From the NCBI GenBank assembly GCA_005787685.1, contig SYAC01000029.1, forward strand, positions 1-64,000: 64,000 nt of DNA, read 5' to 3'. Positions 26,752 through 35,439 of this stretch are shown here, piece by piece. The stretch comes from Planctomycetia bacterium (lineage in GTDB: Bacteria > Planctomycetota > Phycisphaerae > Phycisphaerales > SM1A02). Position numbers and translations under genes: made by a program. The first letter of the stretch is position 1. Each line of letters begins with the position of its first letter. Under the pieces are notes generated by a model, which worked only from the letters and a program-made list of their open reading frames with translations, ran no database searches and had not been told where the DNA came from.

Positions 26752-28545
26752 GTGACTGGACAAGGCCGACAACGCGCTCAATTATTTTTCTTGTTGGCAA
26801 TTTTTGCAAGTTGCCTGCTATGGCCGTTGTGGTTGGTCTTGCGCGGAGCGTTCCTAACGCTGGATGGATCATCATGGACCCTGTGGCATGTCGGGGATGT
26901 GCTGCGTGATCCAACCACGCGCGCCGGCTTATTCAACGCGCTTGGGATTGCGTTGTGCGTGACCGTGGGAACGCTGTGTTTGGCCACGCCGTTGGCGTTG
27001 GTGACGGCGCGGTTTCAATTTGCAGGCAAAGGATTGTTGACGGCGTTGCTGTTGTTGCCCTTGATATTGCCGCCCTTTGTGGGCGCGATTGGCTTGCGCC
27101 ATTTGTTGGGGCGCGAGGGGGCGTTGAACGCCGTGTTGCGCACATTGGGCGTGCTTGAGCAGGGTATTGATTTCACCGGTCGCGGCGGTTTTTGGGCGAT
27201 TGTGTCGCTTGAAATATTGGCGCTGTATCCCATTGTCTATTTAAATTTGAGCGCCGCGCTAGCCAATGTGGACCCCGCGTTGGAGGAAGCCGCGCGCAAT
27301 CTGGGCGCGGGCGCCTGGACGCGGTTTCGTCGCATCACCATGCCCTTGGTCACACCTGGGGTGTTCGCTGGCGCTGTGATTGTGTTCATCTGGAGTTTCA
27401 CGGAACTTGGAACACCGTTGATGTTTGAATATCGCAATGTCACCAGCGTGCAAATTTTTGATGGCTTGAAGGACATGCAATCCAACCGCCGACCATACGC
27501 GTTGGTCGCGGTCATGTTGGCGATCGCGATATCTTTGTATGTCGCGGGAAAAATAGTGGTGGGTGGAAAATCGCACGCCATGCAGTCCAAGGCCAACCAT
27601 GCGCGTCAAGAAAAAAGAATTGGATTGCGTGGCACTATCCTGTGCTGGTTTTTTGTGGGCGCCGTGGTGTGCGTGGCTGCGCTGCCACACATGAGCACGG
27701 CGCTGGCAAGCCTTACCCTGCCAGGGCAGTGGCAGGCAACAATACTTCCGGCGTCGTTCACGCTAGAGGGTTGGACCTTGGCTATGAGCCATCCGCTAGC
27801 GGTTTCAAGCATTCGAAATAGTTTGATCTTGTCGCTTTGCGCAACGGTGGCGGCGCTTGCGGTGGGCATGATCGCGGCGCGCTTGATTGTGCGCGGGACC
27901 ATTCGCGGCCGTGGCCTGATTGATGTGATGATCATGTTGCCGCTTGCAATTCCTGGATTGGTGATGGCGTTTGGCTTTATCGCCATGAGTTTGGAGTGGC
28001 CATTTGCCGGCGTCATGCCGCGCATGTTGGAGGGTGTCACAAGCGTGATTCCACAAACTTGGGGCGATTGGTTGCGCAACGCGCCGCTCAAATCCGTGGT
28101 GGATATTGTGGGCGCCAATCCAAATCCATTTCCACTGTTGGTTGTTGCCTACGCCATACGACGCATGCCGTATGTGGCGCGCAGTGCCGTGGCAGGCTTG
28201 CAGCAAACCAGTTTGTCGTTGGAGGAGGCTGCGCATGGTTTGGGAGCGGGAGCTTTTCGCACCATGCGAAAAATTGTCGCGCCCTTGATCGCCGCCAATG
28301 TGGTGGCCGGAGCGTTGCTGGCCTTCAGCTTCTCCATGCTTGAAGTAAGCGACAGTCTGTTGCTGGCCCAGCGCGAAGGGGACTATCCAATGACCAAGGC
28401 TATTTACACCTTATATGACCGTTTAGGCGACGGTGAATTGATCGCAAGCGCCATGGGTGTGTGGGGTATGGCGTTGCTGGCCATCACATTACTGGGCGCC
28501 AGCAGCTTGATCGGCAAAAAAATGGGCGCTTTGTTTCGAGCCTAA
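26752..28545 (+). CDS. Double-length ABC transporter permease, iron/thiamine (FbpB/ThiP) type
   Basis: This protein of about 597 residues contains two homologous halves, each with about six membrane segments and an EAA loop: LEEAARNLGAGAWTRFRRI in the first and LEEAAHGLGAGAFRTMRKI in the second. This architecture belongs to permeases for ferric iron, thiamine or similar ligands. The GTG at 26752 is favoured because it immediately precedes the first membrane segment and a TACACT lies 6 bp upstream. An ATG at 26677 would add 25 residues. No ATPase or binding-protein gene is adjacent, so the permease is orphaned in this window. The 270 bp upstream holds no convincing gene. Confidence 0.85.
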   Translation: MTGQGRQRAQLFFLLAIFASCLLWPLWLVLRGAFLTLDGSSWTLWHVGDVLRDPTTRAGLFNALGIALCVTVGTLCLATPLALVTARFQFAGKGLLTALLLLPLILPPFVGAIGLRHLLGREGALNAVLRTLGVLEQGIDFTGRGGFWAIVSLEILALYPIVYLNLSAALANVDPALEEAARNLGAGAWTRFRRITMPLVTPGVFAGAVIVFIWSFTELGTPLMFEYRNVTSVQIFDGLKDMQSNRRPYALVAVMLAIAISLYVAGKIVVGGKSHAMQSKANHARQEKRIGLRGTILCWFFVGAVVCVAALPHMSTALASLTLPGQWQATILPASFTLEGWTLAMSHPLAVSSIRNSLILSLCATVAALAVGMIAARLIVRGTIRGRGLIDVMIMLPLAIPGLVMAFGFIAMSLEWPFAGVMPRMLEGVTSVIPQTWGDWLRNAPLKSVVDIVGANPNPFPLLVVAYAIRRMPYVARSAVAGLQQTSLSLEEAAHGLGAGAFRTMRKIVAPLIAANVVAGALLAFSFSMLEVSDSLLLAQREGDYPMTKAIYTLYDRLGDGELIASAMGVWGMALLAITLLGASSLIGKKMGALFRA

Positions 28546-28581
28546 TTCCAACTTGAAATTCCTGTCTATACTCGACTTTCC

Positions 28582-29871
28582 ATGCCTTACACCCTGTCGC
28601 CCGACGAAACCTACGGACTTGATGTCGAAAATACGGACTACCTGAAAGACCATGTCCAGTCGCCCGATCGATGGATATTGAATTTTGGTCCCGCGCATCC
28701 CGCCACGCACACCACATTGCGCATTGTGTTGGAATTGGATGGCGAGCGCATCGCGCGCGTGACGCCGCACATTGGATATTTACATTCGGGGTTTGAGAAG
28801 TTGGGTGAGCACCATGATTGGAATCAATATGTGTGCACCGTCAGCCGCATGGATTACTCCAGTCCCATTGTGAATGACATTGCGTGGCACAATTCCGTGG
28901 AGAAGTTGTTGGGTATTGATGTGAATCCGCGCTGCAAAGTGATCCGCACCATCATGGCGGAAATGGGCCGCTTGCAAAGCCATTTGCTGTGCGCGGGCGC
29001 GGCGGCGCTGGACTTGGGCGCGTTCACCGGTTTCTTGTACGGGTTCAACGAGCGCGAATTTATCTACGATATTGTTGAATATGTCAGCGGTCAGCGTTAC
29101 CACCCCGATTGGACGCGCGTGGGCGGAGCATGGCGTGATTTGCCCGATGACGAAGTCTTCAAGCGCATGGTGAAAAATTTCATCCATGTGCGCATGGCCA
29201 AGTCGCTCACGGACTTGGAGTCGCTGCTGAATCGCAACCGCATTTTTCGCGATCGTTTGGAGGGCGTTGGCGCCATTTCAATGCAGGACGCCATTGCATG
29301 GAGTTTGACGGGTCCAGTGGCGCGCGCCAGCGGTGTGCGCCGCGATGTGCGCAAGAACGAACCGTACTTGTGCTTTGAAAATAATTGGGACGGCCAAGGT
29401 GCCGAGGCCGTCAAATTTAATGTGGCTGTCGCGAGCGCCGGCGATTGTTTCTCGCGCTATCTGGTGCGTATGGAGGAGATGAAGCAAAGCATTGCCATTA
29501 TCGATCAACTGATCGACAAGATTCCCGGAGGCTCCATTAATGTGGGCGCCGATTCCAAGACCGTCATTCCAGAAAAAGGCGATGTATACGGCAGCATTGA
29601 AGGCACAATTCAGTTGTTTGAATTGGTCATGCACAACCGCGGCTGGGATGTTCCACTTGGCGAAAGTTATTCCTGCGTTGAAAGCCCCAATGGCGAACTT
29701 GGCTTCTTTGTGGTGGGGGGCGGCGGAAAATATCCATGGCGCGCGCGCTGTCGGCCGCCCTGTTTTGTGAATTATCAAAGTATCGCCAAGTTGTTGGAGG
29801 GCCATCAACTTGCTGACGCCGTGGCCGTCATTGGAAGTTTAAACATTATTGCAGCCGAACTTGATCGTTAA
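28582..29871 (+). CDS. nuoD: NADH-quinone oxidoreductase subunit D
   Basis: This 429-residue protein matches the 49-kDa/NuoD subunit: LNFGPAHPATHTTLRIVLEL, PHIGYLHSGFEKLGE, NQYVCTVSRMDY, the quinone-site region HLLCAGAAALDLGAFTGFLY, and the C-terminal NIIAAELDR. It forms part of the quinone-reducing Q module of complex I. It is the first gene of a chain nuoD-nuoE-small ORF-nuoF. NuoA, B and C are not upstream here; an ABC permease is. A TATACT lies 10 bp before the ATG, so transcription may begin close to this start. Confidence 0.97.
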   Translation: MPYTLSPDETYGLDVENTDYLKDHVQSPDRWILNFGPAHPATHTTLRIVLELDGERIARVTPHIGYLHSGFEKLGEHHDWNQYVCTVSRMDYSSPIVNDIAWHNSVEKLLGIDVNPRCKVIRTIMAEMGRLQSHLLCAGAAALDLGAFTGFLYGFNEREFIYDIVEYVSGQRYHPDWTRVGGAWRDLPDDEVFKRMVKNFIHVRMAKSLTDLESLLNRNRIFRDRLEGVGAISMQDAIAWSLTGPVARASGVRRDVRKNEPYLCFENNWDGQGAEAVKFNVAVASAGDCFSRYLVRMEEMKQSIAIIDQLIDKIPGGSINVGADSKTVIPEKGDVYGSIEGTIQLFELVMHNRGWDVPLGESYSCVESPNGELGFFVVGGGGKYPWRARCRPPCFVNYQSIAKLLEGHQLADAVAVIGSLNIIAAELDR

Positions 29872-29891
29872 ATTATTTCAGGAGCAGAACT

Positions 29892-30440
29892 ATGGCATGG
29901 ATTGCCAAAGCATCATCGACACAAAAAATAGAGCGACGTGCCGAACCTTATGTGACGGCGGCCATGAAGGCGGCGTGGGAAAAGGACATCCTGCCACGCT
30001 ACGCCACCAAGCATGGCGCGCTGATGCCCATTCTGCATGAGGTGCAACACGCATACCGCCAGGTGCCGTATCAGGCCATGATCGAGATTGCCCAATTCTT
30101 GTCGATCAAGCCCGCGGATGTGCTGGACACCGTGACCTTCTACGAGGAATACACCACGGAAAAGATGGGCGAGTGCGTGATTGGTATTTGCCAAAGCATC
30201 GCCTGTGAAGTGTGCGGCCATTGCGCCATTTTGGACCATGTGCGCAAGCGCCTGAATTTGGAGCTGCATGAAACCAGCGATGATGGCAAGTTCACATTGT
30301 TGGCCATGGAATGCCTTGGCAGTTGCGACACCGCGCCCGTGGCCTTGTTCAATGACAAGTTGTACGAGAACTTGACCATTGAAGGCGTGGACCGATTGAT
30401 CGACGCCGCGCAAAAATCTTCTGGAAGTGACCACGCATGA
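29892..30440 (+). CDS. nuoE: NADH-quinone oxidoreductase subunit E
   Basis: This 182-residue protein is the 24-kDa/NuoE subunit with a [2Fe-2S] cluster. The cluster region is ECVIGICQSIACEVCGHCA, then LLAMECLGSCDTAPVALFN. The thioredoxin-like fold is preceded by the usual helical start (LMPILHEVQHAYRQVP, VTFYEEYT). It works with NuoF in NADH oxidation. The gene follows nuoD by 20 bp. Its stop overlaps the start of a 77-residue ORF by ATGA, so translation is coupled. One extra Cys pair in the first cluster region (CEVCGHC) is worth noting. Confidence 0.95.
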   Translation: MAWIAKASSTQKIERRAEPYVTAAMKAAWEKDILPRYATKHGALMPILHEVQHAYRQVPYQAMIEIAQFLSIKPADVLDTVTFYEEYTTEKMGECVIGICQSIACEVCGHCAILDHVRKRLNLELHETSDDGKFTLLAMECLGSCDTAPVALFNDKLYENLTIEGVDRLIDAAQKSSGSDHA

Positions 30441-30670
30441 ACGGCAAGATTGGTGTGATGCGAAGTTTGGGGCAGGCGGTTGGAATTGTGGTGAAGGCAA
30501 TTCGCACGCCCGTACAACGCGACACGGTGGTGGAAGTTTCGCGCGCCACCCAAAGCCAGCAGCACGACCAAGTCACCCTGCGGCGCACGGTGGTGGATGA
30601 AATTATTTGGAAAGAACAATCGCACGCAGGCGCGGGCTCAAGCGATTCGCATGCAAGTCAAACCGCGTAA
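30437..30670 (+). CDS. Small hypothetical protein between nuoE and nuoF
   Basis: This 77-residue protein is basic in its first half (GKIGVMRSLGQAVGIVVKAI, RTPVQRDTVVEVSRAT) and rich in Ser, His and Gly at the C-terminus. It overlaps nuoE by ATGA and ends 26 bp before nuoF, so it is embedded in the complex I operon. I do not recognise a family. Codon choice matches the neighbours and the translational coupling argues for a real gene. A role as an assembly factor or accessory subunit of the NADH module is a guess from position only. Confidence 0.6.
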   Translation: MNGKIGVMRSLGQAVGIVVKAIRTPVQRDTVVEVSRATQSQQHDQVTLRRTVVDEIIWKEQSHAGAGSSDSHASQTA

Positions 30671-30696
30671 CGCATTCATGAATCCATAGGTAAAAT

Positions 30697-32049
30697 ATGT
30701 CCCTAAACCAACCCATTCTCACCAAGCGCATTCCAACCTCTCCCTGGGCTGATCCCAAGACTCGCAGCACCATTTCATGGGAGCAATCCATCGCCACTGG
30801 CGGCTACAAAGCCTTGGAAAAAGCCTTGGATATGCAGCCACCCGAGGTGATCAACGTGGTCAAGGACGCGGTCATTCGCGGCCGTGGCGGCGCGGGCTTT
30901 CCCGCTGGCTTGAAGTGGAGTTTTTTGGCGCCCATGGATGGCGGCCGCCGCTACTTGGCGGTGAACTGCGACGAGGCCGAGCCTGGAACATTCAAGGATC
31001 GCTTGCTGGTCGATTTTGATCCGCACCTTGTGCTGGAGGGAATCGCCATCGCGTGCTGGGCGTGCCAACTTGACACCGCGTACTTTTTTATCCGCGGCGA
31101 GTACCACCACCAGGCGCGCGTGATGGAGCGCGCTATTCAAGAGGCGTACGCTGGCGGAATTTTTGGCAAGCAAGGACTTATGCGCGGCAAGCAAAAGCTC
31201 GCCGTTGATTGTTTCATGCATCGCAGCGCTGGCGCCTACATTTGCGGCGAGGAAACCGGTTTGCTGGAGGCCATTGAAGGCAAGCGCGGATGGCCGCGCA
31301 TCAAGCCACCGTTTCCAGCGGTGAAAGGGCTGTTTGGTCGGCCAACCATTGTGAACAATGTTGAAACATTGGCCGCGGCCGTTCCAGTGTTGGAGCATGG
31401 CGCGGCTTGGTGGAAGGGCATTGGCGTGGAAAGTAAATTTCCTGGCGGCATGCCAAGTTACGGCTCCAAGTTGATGGGCGTGAGCGGCCATGTCAATAAG
31501 CCGGGCGTGTATGAAATGCCACTTGGTATTTCGCTGCGCACTTTGGTGGATCAATATTGCGGCGGCATGCGCGGCGGCAAAAAATTCAAGGGTGCAATTC
31601 CTGGCGGCGTGAGCATGGGCGTTCTTGGCACCGATCAATTTGACGCCGCGCTTGACTTTGATATTGGCCGTAATTGCGATGTGCTTGGACTCGGCACAGC
31701 GTGTCCAACCGTGTTCGATGAGGACACCGACATGGTGGCCGTAGCCAGAAACATAGCGCGCTTTTTTAAGAATGAATCCTGCGGTCAATGCACGCCATGT
31801 CGTGAAGGCAGTGGATGGATGCTCAAAAGCTTGGAGCGCATTGAGCGCGGGGATGCCACAAGTGGCGACCTTGATTTGTTGCTTGAAGTGGCTGGCAGCA
31901 TGGGCTTGACTCCTGGCACAACTATTTGCGGATTGGCCGACGGAAACAATTGGGCCGTTCGCACCATTGTGAACAAGTTTCGCGGTGAATTTGAGGCGCG
32001 CGTGAAGCCACAATATGTGCCTGTGTATGTCACCGCGGGCGGACATTGA
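30697..32049 (+). CDS. nuoF: NADH-quinone oxidoreductase subunit F
   Basis: This 450-residue protein is the 51-kDa/NuoF subunit. It has the NADH/FMN-binding Gly-rich loop IRGRGGAGFPAGLKWSFL, NCDEAEPGTFKDR, AGAYICGEETGLLEAIEGK and the [4Fe-4S] motif ESCGQCTPCREG followed by the distant Cys in TTICGLADG. It accepts electrons from NADH. The stop overlaps the possible TTG start of ybeY by 4 bp. The catalytic and cluster residues I can see are all present. Confidence 0.97.
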   Translation: MSLNQPILTKRIPTSPWADPKTRSTISWEQSIATGGYKALEKALDMQPPEVINVVKDAVIRGRGGAGFPAGLKWSFLAPMDGGRRYLAVNCDEAEPGTFKDRLLVDFDPHLVLEGIAIACWACQLDTAYFFIRGEYHHQARVMERAIQEAYAGGIFGKQGLMRGKQKLAVDCFMHRSAGAYICGEETGLLEAIEGKRGWPRIKPPFPAVKGLFGRPTIVNNVETLAAAVPVLEHGAAWWKGIGVESKFPGGMPSYGSKLMGVSGHVNKPGVYEMPLGISLRTLVDQYCGGMRGGKKFKGAIPGGVSMGVLGTDQFDAALDFDIGRNCDVLGLGTACPTVFDEDTDMVAVARNIARFFKNESCGQCTPCREGSGWMLKSLERIERGDATSGDLDLLLEVAGSMGLTPGTTICGLADGNNWAVRTIVNKFRGEFEARVKPQYVPVYVTAGGH

Positions 32050-32081
32050 CGGGTGTTGTGTTGGCGTACGATGCGCGTTCA

Positions 32082-32549
32082 ATGATCAACCATCGCGCCG
32101 ATTCTTTGCTTGACGGTCACCAGATCACCGTTCTTCATGGCGGACTTGTCAGCGAGCAAGTGGCGGGATGGCTGGTTGAAAAATTGCGCGCGCTGCAACA
32201 GGCGGGCGCGCCACAACTGAAACGATTCACCGTGCAATGCGTCAATGATCAAACCATGAGTCAGTTGCATATGCGCCACATGAATGATCCGTCCACCACC
32301 GACGTGCTGACATTCAACGACGGCGACCAGGCTGATGTTGCCGTGTGCGTGGATGAGGCCGCTCGACGCGCCAAGGAATTCAATCACGAACTGCGTGAAG
32401 AATTGCTGCTGTATTGCTTGCACGCAATGCTGCACGCCGGTGGCATGGATGATCAGACGCCCGCTGATTTTGCCGCCATGCATGGCGAGGAAAATCGGCT
32501 ACTGCGCGCGATTGGTCTTGCCGAAATTTTTGGCGAGGTGAATCCATGA
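32082..32549 (+). CDS. ybeY: Endoribonuclease/rRNA maturation factor YbeY, variant metal site
   Basis: This protein of about 155 residues matches YbeY: FTVQCVNDQTMSQLHMRHM, STTDVLTFNDGDQADVAV, then LLYCLHAMLHAGGMDDQT. The usual zinc motif H-x3-H-x5-H appears as HAMLHAGGMDDQ, with Asp or Gln where the third His should be. YbeY acts in 16S rRNA 3' processing and ribosome quality control. The start at 32082 gives the normal length. A TTG at 32046 overlapping the nuoF stop would add 12 residues. The stop overlaps the next gene by ATGA, and the ybeY-corC pairing is common in bacteria. Confidence 0.88.
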   Translation: MINHRADSLLDGHQITVLHGGLVSEQVAGWLVEKLRALQQAGAPQLKRFTVQCVNDQTMSQLHMRHMNDPSTTDVLTFNDGDQADVAVCVDEAARRAKEFNHELREELLLYCLHAMLHAGGMDDQTPADFAAMHGEENRLLRAIGLAEIFGEVNP

Positions 32550-33820
32550 CCTGGGTGTTGCTAACCACTGTCGTGGATTTGCTGGTGACCATGCTTCTTT
32601 CCGCCATTAACTTGGCGATTGTGCAGGTGAGTGACAGCGCGTTGCAGCGGCGCTTGGAGCGTGGCGGGCGCGTGGCCACAGAGCACTGGATCTTCAAGCG
32701 CAAGAGCCAAGTTGATCACGCCGTGGCTTTCTTGCGCGCTATTGGTCGCGTAGGTTTCTTCGCCTTGTTGTTGATTGCTATTGTTGGTTTGGGCGACAAT
32801 GAGGGCCGCTTGACCTGGCAAAGTTTAAGTATCGCATTTGTGATTGCGGCCAGTTGCATTTGGCTGTTCACAAGCGTGATCAGCGCGGCATTGGCGCGCT
32901 ACGCGGCGGTTGGCTTAATAGTGAACACCTTACCATTGCTGCGCGTGATTGATTTTGTTTTGCGACCGCTTGTGACCGTGGCGGAAATTATGGACGAAGG
33001 CGTGCGTCGACTTGTGGGGGCAAAAACTCCAGTCAACGAATCGGGCGCGGACTTGCTTGAAAGCATTCAAGACACCAAGCGCCTAGGCGGAATTGATTCC
33101 GCCAGCGCGGCCATCATGTCAAATGTGGTGGAGCTCAGCCAGACCATGGTGGGCAGCATCATGACGCCACGCACCGGGGTGGAAGGTATTGAATACACCG
33201 ATGATTTGGCGCAAATTCGCTCCGTGATCCACGAGGATGGCCACAGCCGCATTCCCATTTATGAGGGGAGTTTGGATCATGTGGTGGGCGTGTTGTATGT
33301 GAAGGATTTGGTGCGATGGCTTGGGGCCACCGCGCCCGACTTTTGTCTGCGACCCTTGCTGCGCCAACCGATTCGTGTTCCAGAAACCAAACGCGTGCGC
33401 GACTTGCTCAAGGATTTTCAACGCGGCAAAGTGCACATGGCGTTGGTGGTGGATGAGTATGGCGGCACCGCAGGGTTGGTGACCATTGAGGATGTGTTGG
33501 AGGAGATCGTGGGTGAAATCCGCGACGAGCACGAGCCGCTAAGCGATCTTGATCCGGCGATTCGTGAATTGGCGGTTGGCCGCATTGAAGCCGATGGGCG
33601 TTGCTCCATTGCACAGGTGAACGCCAAAGTGAATTTGAATATTTCAGGGGACGAGGGCTTTGACACCATCGCGGGATTTGTGTTGAGCGTGCTGGGGCGC
33701 GTTCCCGAAACCGGGGTGGTTTTTGAAAGCCATGGCGCGCGCTTTCGCGTGCTTGAAGCCACGCCCACGCTGGTTTCAAAGGTGGCCATTGAGGCCATTG
33801 CCAAGCCCATTCGTCATTAA
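32546..33820 (+). CDS. CorC/HlyC-type CNNM transporter-like protein (DUF21-CBS pair-CorC domain)
   Basis: This 424-residue protein has an N-terminal membrane domain with about four hydrophobic segments (to about residue 150), then two CBS domains. The first shows SIMTPRTGVEGIEYTDDL and HSRIPIYEGSLDHVVGVLY. The second is marked by MALVVDEYGGTAGLVTIEDVLEEIVGEI. A C-terminal CorC/HlyC domain (from about 345, GRCSIAQVNAKVNL, DTIAGFVL) completes it. Members are linked to magnesium/cobalt homeostasis. It overlaps ybeY by ATGA and ends 12 bp from the lptB stop on the opposite strand. Confidence 0.88.
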   Translation: MTWVLLTTVVDLLVTMLLSAINLAIVQVSDSALQRRLERGGRVATEHWIFKRKSQVDHAVAFLRAIGRVGFFALLLIAIVGLGDNEGRLTWQSLSIAFVIAASCIWLFTSVISAALARYAAVGLIVNTLPLLRVIDFVLRPLVTVAEIMDEGVRRLVGAKTPVNESGADLLESIQDTKRLGGIDSASAAIMSNVVELSQTMVGSIMTPRTGVEGIEYTDDLAQIRSVIHEDGHSRIPIYEGSLDHVVGVLYVKDLVRWLGATAPDFCLRPLLRQPIRVPETKRVRDLLKDFQRGKVHMALVVDEYGGTAGLVTIEDVLEEIVGEIRDEHEPLSDLDPAIRELAVGRIEADGRCSIAQVNAKVNLNISGDEGFDTIAGFVLSVLGRVPETGVVFESHGARFRVLEATPTLVSKVAIEAIAKPIRH

Positions 33821-33832
33821 TTCAGCCGCAAT

Positions 33833-34570
33833 TTAATCAAATTCATTGCCACGGAAGGTGCCGGCCAAATAGGCCTCGCGCACCATTGGATCATTGATGA
33901 TGCTCTTGGGATCGCCTTCGCGCAGATTCTTGCCTTCGTGAATGATGTAGGCGCGGTCGCAAATGCGCAGCGTTTGTTGCACATTGTGGTCCGTCACCAA
34001 AATTGCGATTCCAGTTTTGGCAAGTTTACGAACTTCTGTTTGCAACTCCTCCACAGTGTGTGGATCGACGGCGGCGAAAGGCTCATCCAGCAGAATGAGC
34101 GCAGGTTGCGTCACCAACGCGCGCGCAATTTCTAAGCGACGACGCTCGCCACCAGAACATGTGCGCGCCTGATCCTTGCGTTTGATTTGCAAACCAAATT
34201 GATCTAGCAACGCGTCGCAGCGTGTCCCACGGTCCTTGGATGACAGTTGGGGTATGGTTTCCAATATGGCCAGTAAATTTTCCTCCACGCTGAGCCGTTG
34301 AAATACGCTTGGCTCTTGGCTGAGGTAGCCCATGCCCAATTTGGCGTGGCGCCACATGGGTAAATAGGTCACATCTTCGCCCCGAAAGCTCACTTGCCCG
34401 CTTTCAGGCGTGATCATGCCCATGGCCATGCGGAAACTGGTGGTTTTTCCAGCGCCATTTCGACCAAGCAGCCCAACAATTTCACCTTCGCTGACATGAA
34501 ATGTGACTTGATCCACGACGCGGCGGTGACCATAGGTCTTCTGCAATGCGTTGGCTTCTAGGAGGGGCAT
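33833..34570 (-). CDS. lptB: LPS export ABC transporter ATP-binding protein LptB
   Basis: This 245-residue ATPase (ATG at 34570) has Walker A GLLGRNGAGKTTSF, a Q-loop in GYLSQEPSVFQRLSVEENLL (a LptB-type sequence), signature CSGGERRRLEIARAL, Walker B LILLDEPFAAVDP and switch VTDHN. The reading frame is open further upstream to 34909, but the residues added there match nothing in LptB and an ATG at 34570 gives the standard N-terminus. It powers LPS extraction with the LptF/LptG permeases at 628-3393. It is separated from kdsC-lptC by about 8 kb. Confidence 0.93.
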   Translation of the reverse strand: MPLLEANALQKTYGHRRVVDQVTFHVSEGEIVGLLGRNGAGKTTSFRMAMGMITPESGQVSFRGEDVTYLPMWRHAKLGMGYLSQEPSVFQRLSVEENLLAILETIPQLSSKDRGTRCDALLDQFGLQIKRKDQARTCSGGERRRLEIARALVTQPALILLDEPFAAVDPHTVEELQTEVRKLAKTGIAILVTDHNVQQTLRICDRAYIIHEGKNLREGDPKSIINDPMVREAYLAGTFRGNEFD

Positions 34571-34609
34571 GGTGTGGATGCTAGCGGCAGAATTCGCTAC
34601 AGTGTTCGC

Positions 34610-35107
34610 ATGAGATTGCTGATTTGCATTCTTCTGTTTGGTTTCATGGGCGCTTGTGTCCGCCGCACCATTGAAATCACCAGTGACCCCGAGGGCGCAT
34701 TGGTGTGGTTGAACGACCGCGAAGTTGGACGGACGCCATGCTCCATTGAGTTCACCTATTACGGCCGTTACGATGTGCGCCTGCGCCGTGATGGTTTTGA
34801 ACCGATTTCTGGATTTGGCGACGCCGATGAACCCGCCTGGGATTTTATTGGCGCGGATCTTGTGGCTGAAGTTATTCCCGCCAAATTCACCAGTCGTGTG
34901 AAGTGGCATTTCACCATGATTCCAACCGATAGCGATGAAGCCGCAGTTCTTCAGCGCGCGCGCAATATGCGTTTACGACTTTTTGATTCGCCCGAATTGG
35001 AAACCGCCGAGGCGCAAGTTGTGCCAATCAAGAATGCGCCAGTTTCCAAAGACCGAATGCCCGTGCCCAGTTCCGTGCTGCCTGCGAGCGAACAAACGCC
35101 CAATTAA
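34610..35107 (+). CDS. PEGA-domain lipoprotein
   Basis: This 165-residue protein starts MRLLICILLFGFMGACVRR, a lipoprotein signal with Cys near residue 17. A PEGA domain follows (TSDPEGALVWLNDREVGRTP then YYGRYDVRLRRDGFEP). PEGA domains are small beta-sandwich modules found in envelope proteins of unknown binding role. The tail (about 120-165) is charged, then Pro/Ser-rich. The gene is divergent from lptB with 39 bp between starts. A TACAGT lies 7 bp before the ATG, so the transcript could be nearly leaderless. Function unknown. Confidence 0.8.
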   Translation: MRLLICILLFGFMGACVRRTIEITSDPEGALVWLNDREVGRTPCSIEFTYYGRYDVRLRRDGFEPISGFGDADEPAWDFIGADLVAEVIPAKFTSRVKWHFTMIPTDSDEAAVLQRARNMRLRLFDSPELETAEAQVVPIKNAPVSKDRMPVPSSVLPASEQTPN

Positions 35108-35439
35108 TTTTCCAGCCACCATTGGCAATTTCTTGAACTCTTTGAGAATGCGGCCTTTTGACCAAACGGCTTGCGCCCTTTTATTTGGGTAAAAGTGGTG
35201 GTTTTGAAATGCACTCGCGCTAAATAAACTCAAAATCGGCATTTGGGATTTGCCATTTCCAAGGACCTCTTACCAGGTCGGCAATTTGAGGAGTTATCTG
35301 GTAGTTTTATTGTAAGTATTTCAAAAGCAATGACTTACACTCTTAAAAATAATTTACAAAGAATCCAAGGAAGTTTGCTTTCAGCCATTGATTATGACCA
35401 AATTGGGTAGATACTGTGACTCTTAGGAAATCAACATCA

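Noticed and set aside
30775-32082. Long open frame (435 codons) on the minus strand opposite nuoF.
   Set aside because: It mirrors nuoF exactly, has no recognisable motif, and is His/Ala/Gln-rich as expected of an antisense shadow.
34571-34909. 113-codon N-terminal extension of lptB.
   Set aside because: It is antisense to the PEGA lipoprotein and does not resemble LptB; ATG 34570 is the normal start.
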